A stretch of 64,000 nucleotides of DNA, taken from positions 169,501 through 233,500 of the forward strand of contig JAQFVV010006428.1 in the NCBI GenBank assembly GCA_028023455.1, given 5' to 3'. The translations under genes were made by a program, and so were the position numbers. The notes beneath the pieces were generated by a model. That model was not told where the DNA came from. It did not search any database and saw only the letters and a program-made list of their open reading frames with translations. This document shows positions 37,886-50,106 of the stretch, in pieces; position 1 is the first letter of the stretch; each line of letters starts with the position of its first letter. Source of the DNA: Epiperipatus broadwayi. Lineage: Eukaryota; Onychophora; Udeonychophora; Euonychophora; Peripatidae.

Positions 37886-38340
37886 TCATTTCAAACTCCA
37901 CCTTCCCTTAATATCAAAAGAAGTTTTCATAAGATTGATAGCCTCAGAATCACGAAGATTTATCATCAAAGTCTCCTTTATTCTTTTTTTTAACTCATTC
38001 TTTTCATAAAAAATAACCGAAGCATTGTCAAACAATATTCTATAACCCGTATTCAATTCATGAACATGTAAAGCTGAGTTAAGATACCTATATTTAACTC
38101 TACTTATATGAACCTTAATCCTTTCATTAAGGCTAAACTTACTCTGGCCTACATAAAACTTACCACAACTACATGGAATCTTATAAACAATACCAGGAAT
38201 AGAACTACTATCAATATATTGTTTTGAACCATTTAGTAATGAATTCAAATCAGAACCTTTCTTCCATGAAACCTTCCTTCCACCTAACAAATGACTATTC
38301 CTATAAACCAAATTATATATTGATTTTTTATTGTAGGAAT
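37886..38340 (-). pseudogene. PLE family 2: GIY-YIG endonuclease domain, 5'-truncated
   Basis: The minus-strand frame is open for about 150 codons. It carries IYNLVYRNSHLLGGRK, then the core of a PLE-type GIY-YIG nuclease: GIVYKIPCSCGKFYVGQS, with the conserved cysteines of the PLE variant, then LNERIKVH (helix with Arg), ILFDNASVI and a KKRIKETLMI helix. The C-terminal domain nicks target DNA in PLEs. The reverse transcriptase half that should lie upstream, above 38,340 on the minus strand, is missing and is replaced by plus-strand PLE sequence, so the piece is a 3' fragment of a longer element. The frame is well preserved, suggesting a relatively recent copy. Confidence 0.85.
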
Positions 38341-38541
38341 AGAAGGCTAAATAATTTTAATAATAATGCTGATATTCAGAGAAGTCAATTTGCTGCTGAA
38401 TATGTAGAATTGGGTTACAGTCATGATTTTATTAAAAAAGTTGTATTTAATAATAATGTTTATAGTTATGATTTTGATGGTAAGAATTTTTTTGGTAAGG
38501 ATAATGATTATATATCTTTATCATTTAAGTCTTTTGACTAG
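38323..38541 (+). pseudogene. PLE fragment between RT and endonuclease
   Basis: The plus-strand frame reads NNFNNNADIQRSQFAAEYVE, then LGYSHDFIKKVV. This resembles the conserved helical region PLEs have between the RT thumb and the GIY-YIG domain. It points away from the minus-strand endonuclease piece and runs into the family 1 copy at about 38,530. It may be the flipped upstream part of the family 2 element. Confidence 0.5.
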
Positions 38542-39420
38542 ATCTTGTAATTTATCTGATAAAGAACATCTTGCTCAAAAAATAGAACTTACAAAAATAT
38601 TCTACTTTCTAATAGTTATAATAAAAACATCATATGTAAGACTTTACATAACATTAATACTAAAAAGAAAAAAGAGGATATAATTGACAATTCCTCTTTT
38701 AATAGAGTAATTTTACTGTACATTAAAGGGATAACTGATAAAATCAGTAGAAGACTATCTTGTTTAATATAAAGACTACTTTTCCTACTGGCAAAAAAGA
38801 TGGTGATTTTTTATATAAACTTAAAGATAGAATATTTTTGGAACATCAAGGAAATTTATGAAATTCCATGTTTTCAATTCTCAAGAAGCTATGTTGGTCA
38901 TTCTAATAGATGAATAAATGTCAGAATTAAGAAACATAGAAATGCTTTTAATCAAAAAATCAGCACATCAGTTTTTACTTCCCATTTTTAGAAGTTGGTC
39001 ACATACCTGATTTTGACAATACAAAAATACTTGCTAATTGGGAAATATATGACTTAAGAACCATGAGAGAGTCAATTGAAATATTAAAGAGACCTACTGG
39101 TTTAAATAGGGCTGATGAAGCACAACATATTCCAGCTATGTGGAAACCTATCATTTTATCTAATATTAACTCAAAATTAATAGGTGAAAAAACTGTGGAA
39201 ATAAACATTTTGATAAGCTTCATAGTATGAATGCTGAATTACTTCAAGTTGAATCTCACTTCTCATCTGACACTGAGTCATGTTATTCTTTGAGATCTAA
39301 CAATTGTTCTTTCAAAAGTTAACCTTGATATTGGCAGTTGCTAGTTTGTCAAAATATCAGATTGTAATGCAAAATAATACACGGTTCATACATAAAAATT
39401 TTGTTTTATACATATATATT
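38530..39420 (+). pseudogene. PLE family 1, truncated and frame-broken copy
   Basis: Aligns with 58,425-59,330. It starts at LTRSCNLSDKEHLAQ (RT-to-endonuclease linker). The GIY-YIG part begins near 38,855 with EIPCFQFSRSYVGHSNR, where the second cysteine of the PLE signature and the glutamine are changed. An in-frame TGA follows (near 38,912) and there are several frameshifts. The shared 3' untranslated part (39,320-39,400) ends at a TA-rich junction with repeat R. Confidence 0.85.
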
Positions 39421-40115
39421 AAACCAGATTTGTCAAATAAAGCTTATTCTTACTAACCTTTATAAATACCTTTTACTATATAGCTTTAATATCTTTTGGA
39501 ATCTATGGGAATGGACTGCTCCTTCAAGCAGATGGGAAAATACCACTGATAACATAGCCATCAATGATACACATGGCTAGATCAGGTTATGCAAGGCATA
39601 ATGTGATCTCATTTCCAGTCTGTGTCCCAGTTCAACTGTTTGGTTCAATCCCTGCCATCCAAAGCATTTTCTTTATTTTGAGGATGAAACACAGGGCCCA
39701 GACAATCATATGTTATATAGTCAGCATGCTTCAGATGGCAGGCACACAGTTCAGTGCTTGATATTTCCCAGGCTAGCTCATACTCTTAACTTGGGTCCAG
39801 CACATTTACTTAACACACATAACATTTATCTCTTTAAATAATTGGTGATGCAGTAGCAAAAGATACAGAGCATAGACCAAATAATATTTAAGCAAACATT
39901 AATATTTATTCAATCATATACATATCTAACATAATATAGCAATATAATATTTTTTCACAAAGAAATATAAAGGATTAGTTTCTGGCTATAGTTATAATAA
40001 TCCTTCATGAATTAAATTTTATTTAAAATAAGTATAAAGTGTCTCAAAATATTTTTACCTAGGTTTTTACAATTTTCAGTTTCCAACAGGATGGCCATTT
40101 GGTTCCATTGATGGT
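39421..40115 (+). repeat. Dispersed repeat R, copy 2
   Basis: The partner of 24,240-24,932 in the same orientation. It abuts the PLE family 1 3' end on its left. Beyond the shared part, 40,116-40,440 continues with an AATAAA at 40,393-40,398 and a 93-codon hydrophobic frame (40,124-40,405). I judge the frame not a gene because it has no recognisable motif and no counterpart in copy 1. Confidence 0.8.
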
Positions 40116-41106
40116 TTCAGGGCTTGTCTTCATATATTTGGCTCAACAATGGGAGGGAGTATGTGGTAGCATTACATTTAGGCTTAGACATTTGTTCTGG
40201 GTTTGGCTCCTGGTTACTACAGTTGATTGTAGCAGAGGATATTGGGCCTGAAATTGTCAAACATTTCTATGTAACACACATTGCTAGATCCATAGTTTTT
40301 GCATTGATGTTGACTGCAGCAGCAATTGACTTGCTTACTACTGCTTTTACATTTTCCAAATATATGGGTCTCTGGTTGGTTGGATTCTCAATAATAAAAC
40401 TCTGAGTCTGCATTGTGTCCAACCTGAGTAATAATAATCCAAACTGACTTGCAGATTGAAGACCATACTTGAACTGAACTCAAACCAAACTAAAGAATAA
40501 TAGCAGATATGACTTTTTATACTTTTCCTCTCTCAGTGTTTTAATACTTTATCATTATTATTAATTTTGATTGTAACTTAAGTCTGTTTTTTTAATTAAT
40601 TAATTTTTATATTTTGTTAGTCTAATTCATTTTTTACATTTTCTTTAATCTATTCTTTTGCTTAGATTAATCTATCTCATTGATAGTTTTCATAATTTTT
40701 TAATTACTTTAATTGGTAGTTTTACCTTTTCTTTATCAGCCAGTAATCTTTTAAAACTAATTACATTTACACAAGTTTTGTTTTGCAAACAAATTTTATT
40801 CTAACTTTTCATATATATTTATTTTTAAAAAAGGAGAGAATTTTAAATCTTTTCTATTTTAGATTTCCCCCCACCTGATCTCAACAATTTTATTGTTTTA
40901 AAAAAATATATACACAATCTTTTTTTTTTATTTTTAAAACTATGCTTTAAAATCACTCCTTAATTAATTATAACTTTTTGATAATTATTGTTTATTTGAT
41001 TTTTCCTTTTTTTTAAAATAAATGTGATCATATATTTTTAAATCTTAACTATGTAATGCTAATATAAATGTTTGTTTCATAACACATATTTCTCACTAGC
41101 ATTACT

Positions 41107-41215
41107 ATATATATATATATATATAAAACCATGGTTGTGTAAGGATTTTGGTAAAATTTTGTATTTCATCTAGTATTGTATTGGTTTATGGTTTTGCATT
41201 TATATATATATTCTA
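41107..41215 (+). mobile_element. PLE family 2 3'-end fragment between TA runs
   Basis: CCATGGTTGTGTAAGGATTTTGGTAAAATTTTG and the following bases to 41,205 are the reverse complement of 37,715-37,800. TA repeats lie at 41,107-41,124 and 41,203-41,211. Together the two pieces place inverted PLE ends around 37.7-41.2 kb. Confidence 0.75.
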
Positions 41216-43890
41216 AAAATATGTACAAAGTTTCTATCATCTGGAGGTTCTTAAAATTATTTGGACCTCTGATTGGTCAATCACATTATTGTATCATTAG
41301 CTGTCTAATTTACTAAATCACTGTTTATTGCCAGTTATCATGAGATATTTTGCTCTTTTTTAATGAATATTTTCCATCATTCTTTAGCACTGTATTCAAT
41401 TAACATTCACAGAATATATGTATTTTCTAATAGTTAATGTTTTTTTTTATAAACAGTGCTTCCATATTTATGTGCAACATGTTTTATACATGGACAGTAT
41501 TTATGTATACAAGTACCAGATTTATTTTGACTGTTGCTATATATAAAATATCTATATTATATATTTATAAAATACTAGTTTTATACTTCACCTTTGAGTA
41601 GTAAGTAATTTACCTGCCCTTCACTTTTTTTGCATAAAGCACAGGTAAACTCATTATATATTTATTTAAGTTATAAAATAATATTACTGCTTTCCTGGCA
41701 ATAAAAAATTAGGTGTGGGAAAACAAATAAATCTATAGAAAAATAGATACAAAATAATATTTAAATAAAAACGTGAGTTAGTAACAAAAATCAATCTAAA
41801 AATTTCAGTTTTTGTTACAATTACATTTTTCAAGCTGTCATTTGATAATATTCTGAAATGTGATGAATTCCAAATGATGAAAATTTCAATCAATGAGAGA
41901 AAATTGCCAAATAAATATTATTATTAATAAATAATATATCTATAGACAAATGATAAACTTGTGTAATTTTACAGTTGTGATCAAATAATCTATAAATTTA
42001 TTTCTTATCTTTATAACTAAGTGATAAGAAAATGAAGAGCGATGGTCAGAATTTCTATTAGAGGAAAATAATAATTTTTGGAAACCATGATAGGTTATCT
42101 GTCTATTTCTTTTAAAATAGTTCATAATTACTAAGTTATAAACTTGTCTCAATAAAATATTACTTTAATTATAGGAATAACAGTGGAAACAGATCAATTA
42201 AAAACTTGTTGCAACTCTTCAATAAAAAATTTAAAAAATCAGTATTTGATAAACCTGAATAATATAAAATCATTACAGAAATATGAGCACAATAAATTCC
42301 TATTTCGGAAATTTTAATTCATAACAAATATATTATTATTCTGTCACATAGTTTTAAACTATCAAATTTTTCTCTGATCATAATATAAGAAAGATGTTTT
42401 TTTTTTGTCTGACAATAAATTTTTCCACTTTTGAACATATTTTTTTTGATTCTCTGATTTTTTTTTCTGAGCTGAGACTTTTATTAATATATATTTGAAA
42501 TTTATCTAATTAAAAATATTGTCCAGAAATAATTGTGCTGATTGTTTTTGAAATAAAGATTTTGTCATCTATAATTACAGATTCCAGGTGATCATTGTGT
42601 TTCATATGATATATATGCTAAAATCATATAATGTTTTGAATAAAATAGATATTAAATCAGGTAAAAACTTATTTTCTCATCTTGTATTTCAACATTTTTA
42701 CTCAACACAAATATTTATCGCTATCTATCTGATTAATCAATGAAATAGTCATTCTCTTTTAATGTTCAAAAATTTCAGTCACTCGAGAAATTACATATTT
42801 ATTATTTTCAGATATAGGCTTAGTGTTTTCTACCATTTGGCATATAGTTTAAAATTCAGTATAATAGATTTTAAATTGTTTATTATATCCATATTAACTG
42901 ATAAAAACTTGGTTTTTTTCGTAAGTCTAAATTAATGTCCTAATCATTTGCATCTAATACATAACTCCGCCTTACATGAGATATTACGATTGATATCTTT
43001 TTAGCCATCATACATTTATAAAGTGAAATTGATTTCCACAATTGTCACAGATAATAAACTGACTGTTAACAGATAACCTATTATCATAGTAACTTTATAA
43101 GATGATATTCTTATCTATATTATCCATGCTAAAAGTAAAGGGCATTAACTTCATGTTTGTATTATAGTAGCCATTTACTTATTTTTGAATTTCAAAATTT
43201 GGTTTTCTCATACATATTTCCAGATTGTTGTTTTGGTTGACATAATTATAGCATAAATGTTGATATCCTCAACTCAATTTTGATAATTTCCAAACTTCAG
43301 TTGCAGCAATCAGGATCTAGTTCACATTTATCAGGTTTTGAGATCATGGAGAAGTCATCCAGATTTACTTTTCCATAAGTTTAAAGTGAACATGGCAAGG
43401 CCAGCTTCAAACACCTTCAGTTTAAAACTGATGTTATACATACTCCAATAACTATCAATAAACCTGAACTCATTATTTATAGTCAATACAATGGAATATA
43501 TAATCAGGAAAATTAACAATCTTTTGCCTCTTGTTAATAAAAACAAGATAATAATTAAATGATCATTGTTCTGTAGTTTTAATTTACATTTAACAAAATC
43601 TAATGTAAGCTTTAATTAATAATTCTTCTTGATTTTTTTTAACTAAAAGCAGATTATAGAATTAACTGTATAATTAAGGTAGATTGCAAAACATCTTTAT
43701 TTTAGACAATATATTTTTCTTCCTTATATTAAAATTTAGACTTTTATTAATATAAGAACTAAAGCAAATAAAAATATTTATATTAAAGAGGAAACTTTTT
43801 TATTTTTTATTTTAAATAATTATTTCCAAAATAGCAGGAAATATTCAATCCTTGTTTCCAGACATTATTTTAAATAATTATTTAAAAGAA
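41216..43890. other. No gene seen
   Basis: AT-rich sequence. The short frames (for example minus 41,684-41,893, 41,940-42,152 and 43,355-43,546) lack motifs, codon bias and splice context. Confidence 0.4.
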
Positions 43891-43896
43891 TTAATA

Positions 43897-44059
43897 TATA
43901 GGGTTTTGAACTCAGATTTTCTCATGACCCTCAACTCTCCAAGCCATCTCATATTGCTGAACCACTTGCTGGAACACATGTTGAAAAGATAAATAATCAC
44001 CAATATACATATCTCATGCTAAACAAGCAGTCATCAGTTGGTCAAGATTACTATCTCCA

Positions 44060-44151
<92 letters not shown>

Positions 44152-44544
44152 CAGTGCTCAGCTTTATATTAAGATAGCCAATCTTCATACTTTAATGGAC
44201 AGGCTTCAAACTAATCCAACCCACAACTCTTCAGCCATCCATTTCATTGAAAATCGGATGATGGAACATTCAAAGCCCATGGCTGAAGAGTTGTTGGTTG
44301 GAGTAATTTAAAACATGACCATTAAAGTAGGAAAATTTGCTATCTTAATATAAATCTGAGCACTGATTGCATATATGTGTGGAGATAGTAATCTGGACCA
44401 ACTGATGATTGCTGGTTTAGTATGAAATACATATATTGGTGATTATTCATCTTTTAAACATGTGTGTGATCAGGTGGGTCAGCAATATGAGATGTCTTGG
44501 AGAGATGAGGGTAGCATGAAAGTTAGAGTTTGAAGCCTTATATA
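43897..44544. mobile_element. 650-bp inverted repeat with internal (AT)n, MITE-like
   Basis: The outer ends TTTTGAACTCAGATTTTC (43,904) and, reversed, TTCAAACTCTAACTTTC (44,533) pair. Pairing continues inward through the ATCACCAATATA, CATCAGTTGGTC and CCACAACTCTTCAGCC segments to a centre near 44,240. An 87-bp (AT)n run (44,063-44,149) sits only in the left arm. Non-coding. Same architecture as 23,003-23,691 but unrelated sequence. Confidence 0.82.
44063..44149. repeat. (AT)n microsatellite, about 43 units
   Basis: Uninterrupted AT dinucleotides. At the mirrored position of the right arm (near 44,370) there are only CATATATGTG bases, so the expansion is recent. Confidence 0.97.
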
Positions 44545-44933
44545 TTACATTATATATGTGTGCAGGTGTGTGTAAGCCTGTACAGTGTATTAACAGAATT
44601 AAATAAATCCACCTTTTTTAAATATTATAACAATGTTTATATCCTTTTATACTCAATCAATCTGACATTATATACTTAAATTAAGTCCTTTTCTACTTTT
44701 CCTTTTAAAACTGAAATATATGTGCTCAAACATTGTGCTCATTCATCTCATTATATTAATCTAAAAATTGATTTATAGTATAATGGTCACTCAGGATAGC
44801 AAGCGTATATTCAATGATTAAAAATTATTTAAAGTTCTTTTAGATTTATATAATTATTAAGATCTTTATGCATGTGTGTGTGCAGATGCGAAATATAGAA
44901 AAGCATTTTACTTAGATAAATAAACATATCATT

Positions 44934-45007
44934 TATTAAAATGAATTTTAATAAAAAATTAAAATCCATGTATTAAAATGAATTTTAATAAAAAATTTAA
45001 ATCCATG
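44934..45007 (+). repeat. 37-bp tandem duplication
   Basis: Two adjacent copies of a unit starting TATTAAAATGAATTTTAATA, nearly identical. Confidence 0.9.
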
Positions 45008-45417
45008 TAAGATGGCTTAAATTAAGAAAAAAATTGAAATAATTATATTTTTTGTGTGATTTGTTAAAAATGTAATTTGATCGGATTTACTGATTAAAAA
45101 ACAATCTACAAGCTATAAGTAAAAGATAAATTATTACTCTTTTAATTACTGATCAATTGTATACTTCTAATTAAGAAAAAAATAACAGAATTTCGACAAA
45201 AGAGAAAATATAAAGTGGTCACATTTTTGGCAGGATTATTCATTTATTTATTTATTGTTTTATTTTGATCTGGGCTGGAGAGTTTGATGGTATAACCTTT
45301 TTAGTTTTTGTGAACTTTTAACGTGTCCAATAAATATTTTACGGTTACTGTATTTTGTAAAGCAAAAATGGTCTTTGTCAGAAATATGAAACCCAATGGT
45401 CATTTGATGATACGGCT

Positions 45418-45484
45418 AGAAAATGTGCATTGTTTTTTTATCTGTCAAAGCATCCACAGGGAAAAAAAACAATGCACATTCTCT
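45418..45484. repeat. Hairpin with about 19-bp stem
   Basis: AGAAAATGTGCATTGTTTTTT is mirrored by AAAAAACAATGCACATTCTCT after about 26 bases. A 76-codon plus-strand frame (45,323-45,553) crosses the hairpin. With no family motif I do not call it a gene. Confidence 0.7.
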
Positions 45485-45746
45485 GACCATAAACTATGTA
45501 GATTGCTTTTGGAGTTTCGTGAACTCAAACGTCGATGCCTAACCCAGGATTAATTTAAAACAGCCTATGGGAAATGTGTCTCTCATTTACTTCTATTTTG
45601 TTTTTAACAATGGAAACTTTTAAAAGAAAAGCAAGAGACAGAAAATTATTTCCATGCCATTTTGATCAGTAATGGAAGTAATGTATTAAGAAAATAAAAT
45701 ACCGTGGTAAGACTTTTTTTTAAAATGGTGCTCAAGTATTAGTTTA

Positions 45747-45922
45747 GCTATGACATATTACTCCGAAGACGTACTACTGTAATCTTCCAATCTTTAAGAT
45801 AACTTCTTCTAGTGATTTGTGGACAAAGTTAGTCGCTAAAATTTGACCGCAGAACACATGTAGGCGTTATGTTAAGGATCAAAAGATTACAGTAGTATGT
45901 CTTTGGGATAATATATCATAGC
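45747..45922. mobile_element. 176-bp MITE with about 40-bp terminal inverted repeats
   Basis: GCTATGACATATTACTCCGA at the left end is mirrored by the right end, which reads GCTATGATATATTATCCCAA on the other strand. Pairing continues through ACTACTGTAATCTT. About 100 bp separate the repeats. Flanking TA bases are compatible with a mariner-type target, though the true ends could lie a few bases inside. Confidence 0.75.
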
Positions 45923-45962
45923 AAGAAAAATAGTAAAGGAAATAGCAAGAAAAATAGTAAAG
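45918..45962 (+). repeat. 22-bp tandem duplication
   Basis: ATAGCAAGAAAAATAGTAAA occurs twice in succession, the first copy overlapping the right end of the MITE. Confidence 0.85.
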
Positions 45963-46480
45963 TTATTTTAAATTCAAATTGACTACAAAATAATTGCAGA
46001 AAAATGTATAAAAAATATTTGTAATTTTAAAATTAAACAGACAATAAAGAACACTCTTCCCAATATAATGCCAATCTTTTTTAAAATAATATCACAAATA
46101 CCAGTCCAAAATAAAAAAATAACCTGTCATGGCGATGTGCTCACACTGATAGCAAAACCATAAATGTCAGAGGAAGGACAAAATTTCACATAGCTCTCAT
46201 GACTTTTTAAATCTTGCAGGTATCACTATCAAAAAATCATCATTGGTTATGCCAGTGTCTTTGTTGCCATGACAACATTTATCTAATCTTTGCTGAAATC
46301 TTACCAGCACAAAACATGTTAAGTGTAATACGTCATAGCTTAACTAATACTTAAGAACCAAAAAGTAAATTGCGTCTACTGAACGATTATTAAATTCTAC
46401 TTCTTTTAGCTTTTAAATATTACCAATGTCAACATACTTGAACTATATATATATATATATGATTCAATATATAAAATTAA

Positions 46481-46760
46481 GAGCATGCTAATAAGCTCTA
46501 AACAAGCTTCTTTTTTATGATAAATGCTACTACAAGAGAAGGCATTCAAATCATCTTTTATCTTGGATTGTCCCCATCTCCAGACTATGGGTCTCTTCAG
46601 TGAGGAATTGGGATACCAGATTCAAAAAACCAACTCAAGCTAAGCATTTATCTAAAAGTTAATTGTCAAAAAGAAGATCTGAAACTTTTAGACATCTTCA
46701 TGTCTTTAAAGTCAGCTCTCCAATTGATAAAAATCATATGGACCTGATCTTAATTCACAT
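46481..46760 (-). mobile_element. PLE terminal-repeat fragment, degenerate hammerhead
   Basis: On the minus strand it aligns with 57,110-57,347, from the ATGTCTTTAAAGTC region through GAGTTGGT, the hammerhead zone and CTTGTTTAGAGCTTATTAGC. In the ribozyme core CTGATGA has become CTGAAGA (minus strand, near 46,601) and the GAAAC box is lost, so it cannot be active. Confidence 0.8.
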
Positions 46761-47112
46761 ACTCCATATGTTAATAGGCTTAGCCATTTAATTTAACCAA
46801 AGCCCCTACAGAAAAATAATAATAGTAATAATAAAAAGTCAGATGTCACATGACTTATATATAGCTTGCATTTACAAATATGTAAAATTAAGAGCATATA
46901 TATATATATATCACATCTATTATTTCTGAAATATATGACCAAGAACATAGAGAGGATATTTATATTACAATGTAAGAAAATATATTTCACTGAAAAAAAA
47001 TTATGTAAATATATTTGTTTATATTAGATAAAAATTATTTATCTAAAATGAAAAAAAAAAAACCCAACAACTTGTTTTAAATACATTATCCAAAATAGTA
47101 TCCTATCAACTA

Positions 47113-47125
47113 GGGGGGGGGGGGG
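47113..47125 (+). repeat. 13-base poly-G run
   Basis: Thirteen consecutive G in an otherwise AT-rich stretch. Confidence 0.97.
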
Positions 47126-47438
47126 ATTACATTTTTAGGTAGGAAAAAATATTTAAGTAGAAAAAATAAATACATACTTCAAAAGAAATTATTAATGATG
47201 TCATTTATTTCAGAGAAGTTAAAATTACGTCTTTATACTACAAGAAATAAAAGAGGCAACACGATTTCAATTATGGGATAATTGGTCTATGAAAAACAAA
47301 TATTTCAATTATCAAGTGCTAAAATGTCTATATTTGGTTTAAATTATTTAAGTTTAATGTAAATCATTATTTATATTCAATTTGATCAATTGTGGAAAAA
47401 ATTATATATATATTGAAAGTAATAAAAACAATTTGGTT

Positions 47439-47600
47439 ATAGCTGTTAACAAACTTTTCCAATAAATGGTGGAAGAGAAAACATTTAAAATCTCTATCTA
47501 GAATTATCTCTATCCCCAAACCGGTTTCAAGCTGATGACTATTGTCAGTGAGGTGATAGGATATTCAGACACTCAATCTAAAAAATACTAACAAGAAAAG
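47439..47600 (-). mobile_element. PLE terminal-repeat fragment with hammerhead-like core
   Basis: On the minus strand it aligns with 57,200-57,340. GAAAC (complement of 47,524-47,528) is kept and CCGGTTTGGGG follows, but the first box reads CTGACAA (complement of 47,542-47,548) instead of CTGATGA. Same orientation as the fragment at 46,481-46,760, about 0.95 kb apart. Confidence 0.75.
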
Positions 47601-48084
47601 TATAAAAATACAATGATCAATGGATTCTACCAATCATTATCTCAAAGACCACAATCAATAAGCAAAAGCAAGAATAATTATAATTATTATAATTATAAGT
47701 GATAAATATAAAATTACCAACAATAATCATCAATACTCCACAGTCATCCTTTGTAACCACATTTAAAAGTTATACATTGTAAATCTTAGACTAATCATTT
47801 CGATATCTAACTTGGAAATATTATTAAAGCAATCATGAATATTTCATCTATATGCATATGTTTAATGCTAAAATTACCGTAATACACAATTTGATATAAA
47901 AATGCTCAAAATCATTACATCAATACTGATCATCATCATTGCTTTGAATATTGGATAACATGATTGTACTGAGCATCAGCAATAATAAACATCGTAAACT
48001 GAATGGATTTTAAAATTAATCTTTAGAATTGCATCATCCAAATAATCCTACAGAGAATAATTTGGATGTCCACAGAAACATGTC

Positions 48085-48134
48085 CTCCATATATATATAT
48101 ATATAACCTATATATTGCATATATATATATATTA
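48085..48134. repeat. (TA)n-rich cluster
   Basis: Two TA runs separated by ACCTATATATTGC. No PLE or MITE sequence is recognisable between or beside them. Confidence 0.85.
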
Positions 48135-49905
48135 TAACCTGGTCCGATTGCATCTCCACTTCCGGGCAGTATATTATATAAAATAAAACAGGTTCTAGCT
48201 CAGTTAATAATTAATAAATAAAATATTCAGCATTAAAATTAAATGTTTCACTAGCTCAAATTTAAAATACGAATAAGTTTCATTTTATAAAAATAAGTTA
48301 AATAAATATTTAATATTTTCATGAGACTTGGAAGTGAAAATACAGGTGACAAGATAGATTACATTGAGCCCATATCCTACAGGACCCTACCTCAATGGCA
48401 TAAGAACACTATCCCCCCTTCCCCTATTACTATTTCAAATAAGTAACTTATAGTATTCTTACAACTTTAATAACTCCTACTCACTAAGATTAAGCTAATA
48501 ATTAAATCTTAATTTTCTATCCATAATAATTTAGGTCCATAAAATCTCAGGTTCATAAATTTATTCTAAGTTAATTAAAATTACGGTAGTAAAATATGAG
48601 AAGGGATTTTTTATGTCATAATCTACTACACTTAAACTAATAATAATAAATAATAATAATAATATTCTTCATTATATAACTAATTCTGTATATCTTTTCT
48701 TTTCACTATATTTTTATTACTATAATAAAATAATATAATATAATCTTTTATCTTCATGTAATAATATAATAAATACGTGATGGCATTTGATAATCTGACA
48801 AATAAAGGTGTGTGGCAACTGATAGCATATAATTGAATGTATTATTACGATAACTAATTTATGACCATAAGATAATGTAAAATTATGATTACTTAATTAA
48901 ATGAATACCAATAAAATATTCGAATTCTTAAAATATTTTTTTATTTATCTTTTGTGCAAAATTATATGTTTGTTTCTATTATTATGGATAAATTGTGATC
49001 TCATGCAGTGTAGTGGGAGGAATAAACAATCTAGACACACAAATTTTTGAAAAAAAAAAACAAATTTTAACAAAGTTTATTATTACATTAACAACATAAC
49101 AACTTATTTACAATATGTACATTTAAAACATCTTAAAGATTTGTACCATTATACATTCTTTATATTCGAACCTCTTTAAGTCTTTACTCTGACTTAAATA
49201 AAATAAAAAAGATAAAATAATACAATATTATTAATCCCTGTTTGATCAATCTTATATAAAAAAATACATTTATTTAATGTTTACTCAAAATATACTTTAC
49301 ATCCTTTAGCTATTATTCAAGTATGCTTCTTTTTTATCATTAAAACATCAATAAAAAACAAAGTACAGATAAACATAAAATAATACTAATCGAGAACATG
49401 GATATCTTTTTTTTTTACTAGACAATTTCACTTTAGCAATATTAACGATATCATGTAAAATATCTATTGATAATTTATTTCTAAATCATGGTTACTATTG
49501 TTTACAACATTGTATTTATTAACTATAATACATTCCATTATATACTATATAATTATAATTACTGATACATTCTCTATTATTGAATAAATATAAATTATAC
49601 CTAAACTTATTGTGTAGATCGTTTTTACTTTATAGCATTATATTAAATTATGCAGTACTCATTTTTAAAAAAATTGAAATAAATATTTTAATATTATTTA
49701 ATATTTTAAAAGCAACTTTGCTTTACATATTTTATGCTTAAGATCTTATATTTATTTCCAAAATAAAATAAATCTATAACATATTTTATGATTCTTTCAT
49801 TTGAAGTCCATTGGATTTTCCATTCCAATTCATACAAATTCTATTTCTTCATTAAAGTAAATGAACTCATCTCATTCCAAACAATTGCATATTTTAAACT
49901 CTAAA
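48135..49905. other. No gene seen; possible minus-strand 3' UTR
   Basis: AT-rich sequence with little simple repeat. On the minus strand an AATAAA occurs near 49,080, about 0.8 kb downstream of the exon-like frame 49,906-50,106, followed by a T-rich stretch. This is consistent with a poly(A) site but not proof. Confidence 0.25.
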
Positions 49906-50106
49906 TCATCTATTATTTTCTTTTAAATATACCATACTGTATGATGTAGCTACTTTTTGGAAATCTAGATAGCGAATAGATTTGAAGGATGGGGAAGAAA
50001 AACTAGAGTATAATTCATAACTCATATCGAATAAACATATACCATGGCACAGTGTATTTATAAAACTAGAGGCATGACCTATTCTGTCTAATGTCCTCAA
50101 ATACTA
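49906..50106 (-). CDS. Exon-like open frame, unknown protein (possible terminal exon)
   Basis: A minus-strand frame of 64 codons after an ATTTATAG acceptor-like site (complement of about 50,107-50,114). Near its start it reads LRTLDRIGHASSFINTLCHG, and further on SIRYLDFQKVATSYSMVYL before a stop. The composition is more protein-like than other frames here, with His, Gly, Asp and Arg and not only Ile, Asn, Lys and Phe. There is no ATG at the start, as expected for an internal or terminal exon. No domain is recognised and no neighbouring exon could be linked. A chance frame remains possible. Confidence 0.25.

Noticed and set aside
40124-40405. 93-codon hydrophobic plus-strand frame
   Set aside because: No counterpart in the other repeat R copy, no motif, and followed by AATAAA-like bases of a repeat. 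It could be a membrane peptide by composition only.
45323-45553. 76-codon plus-strand frame
   Set aside because: Crosses a 19-bp hairpin whose two arms encode unrelated residues; no motif.
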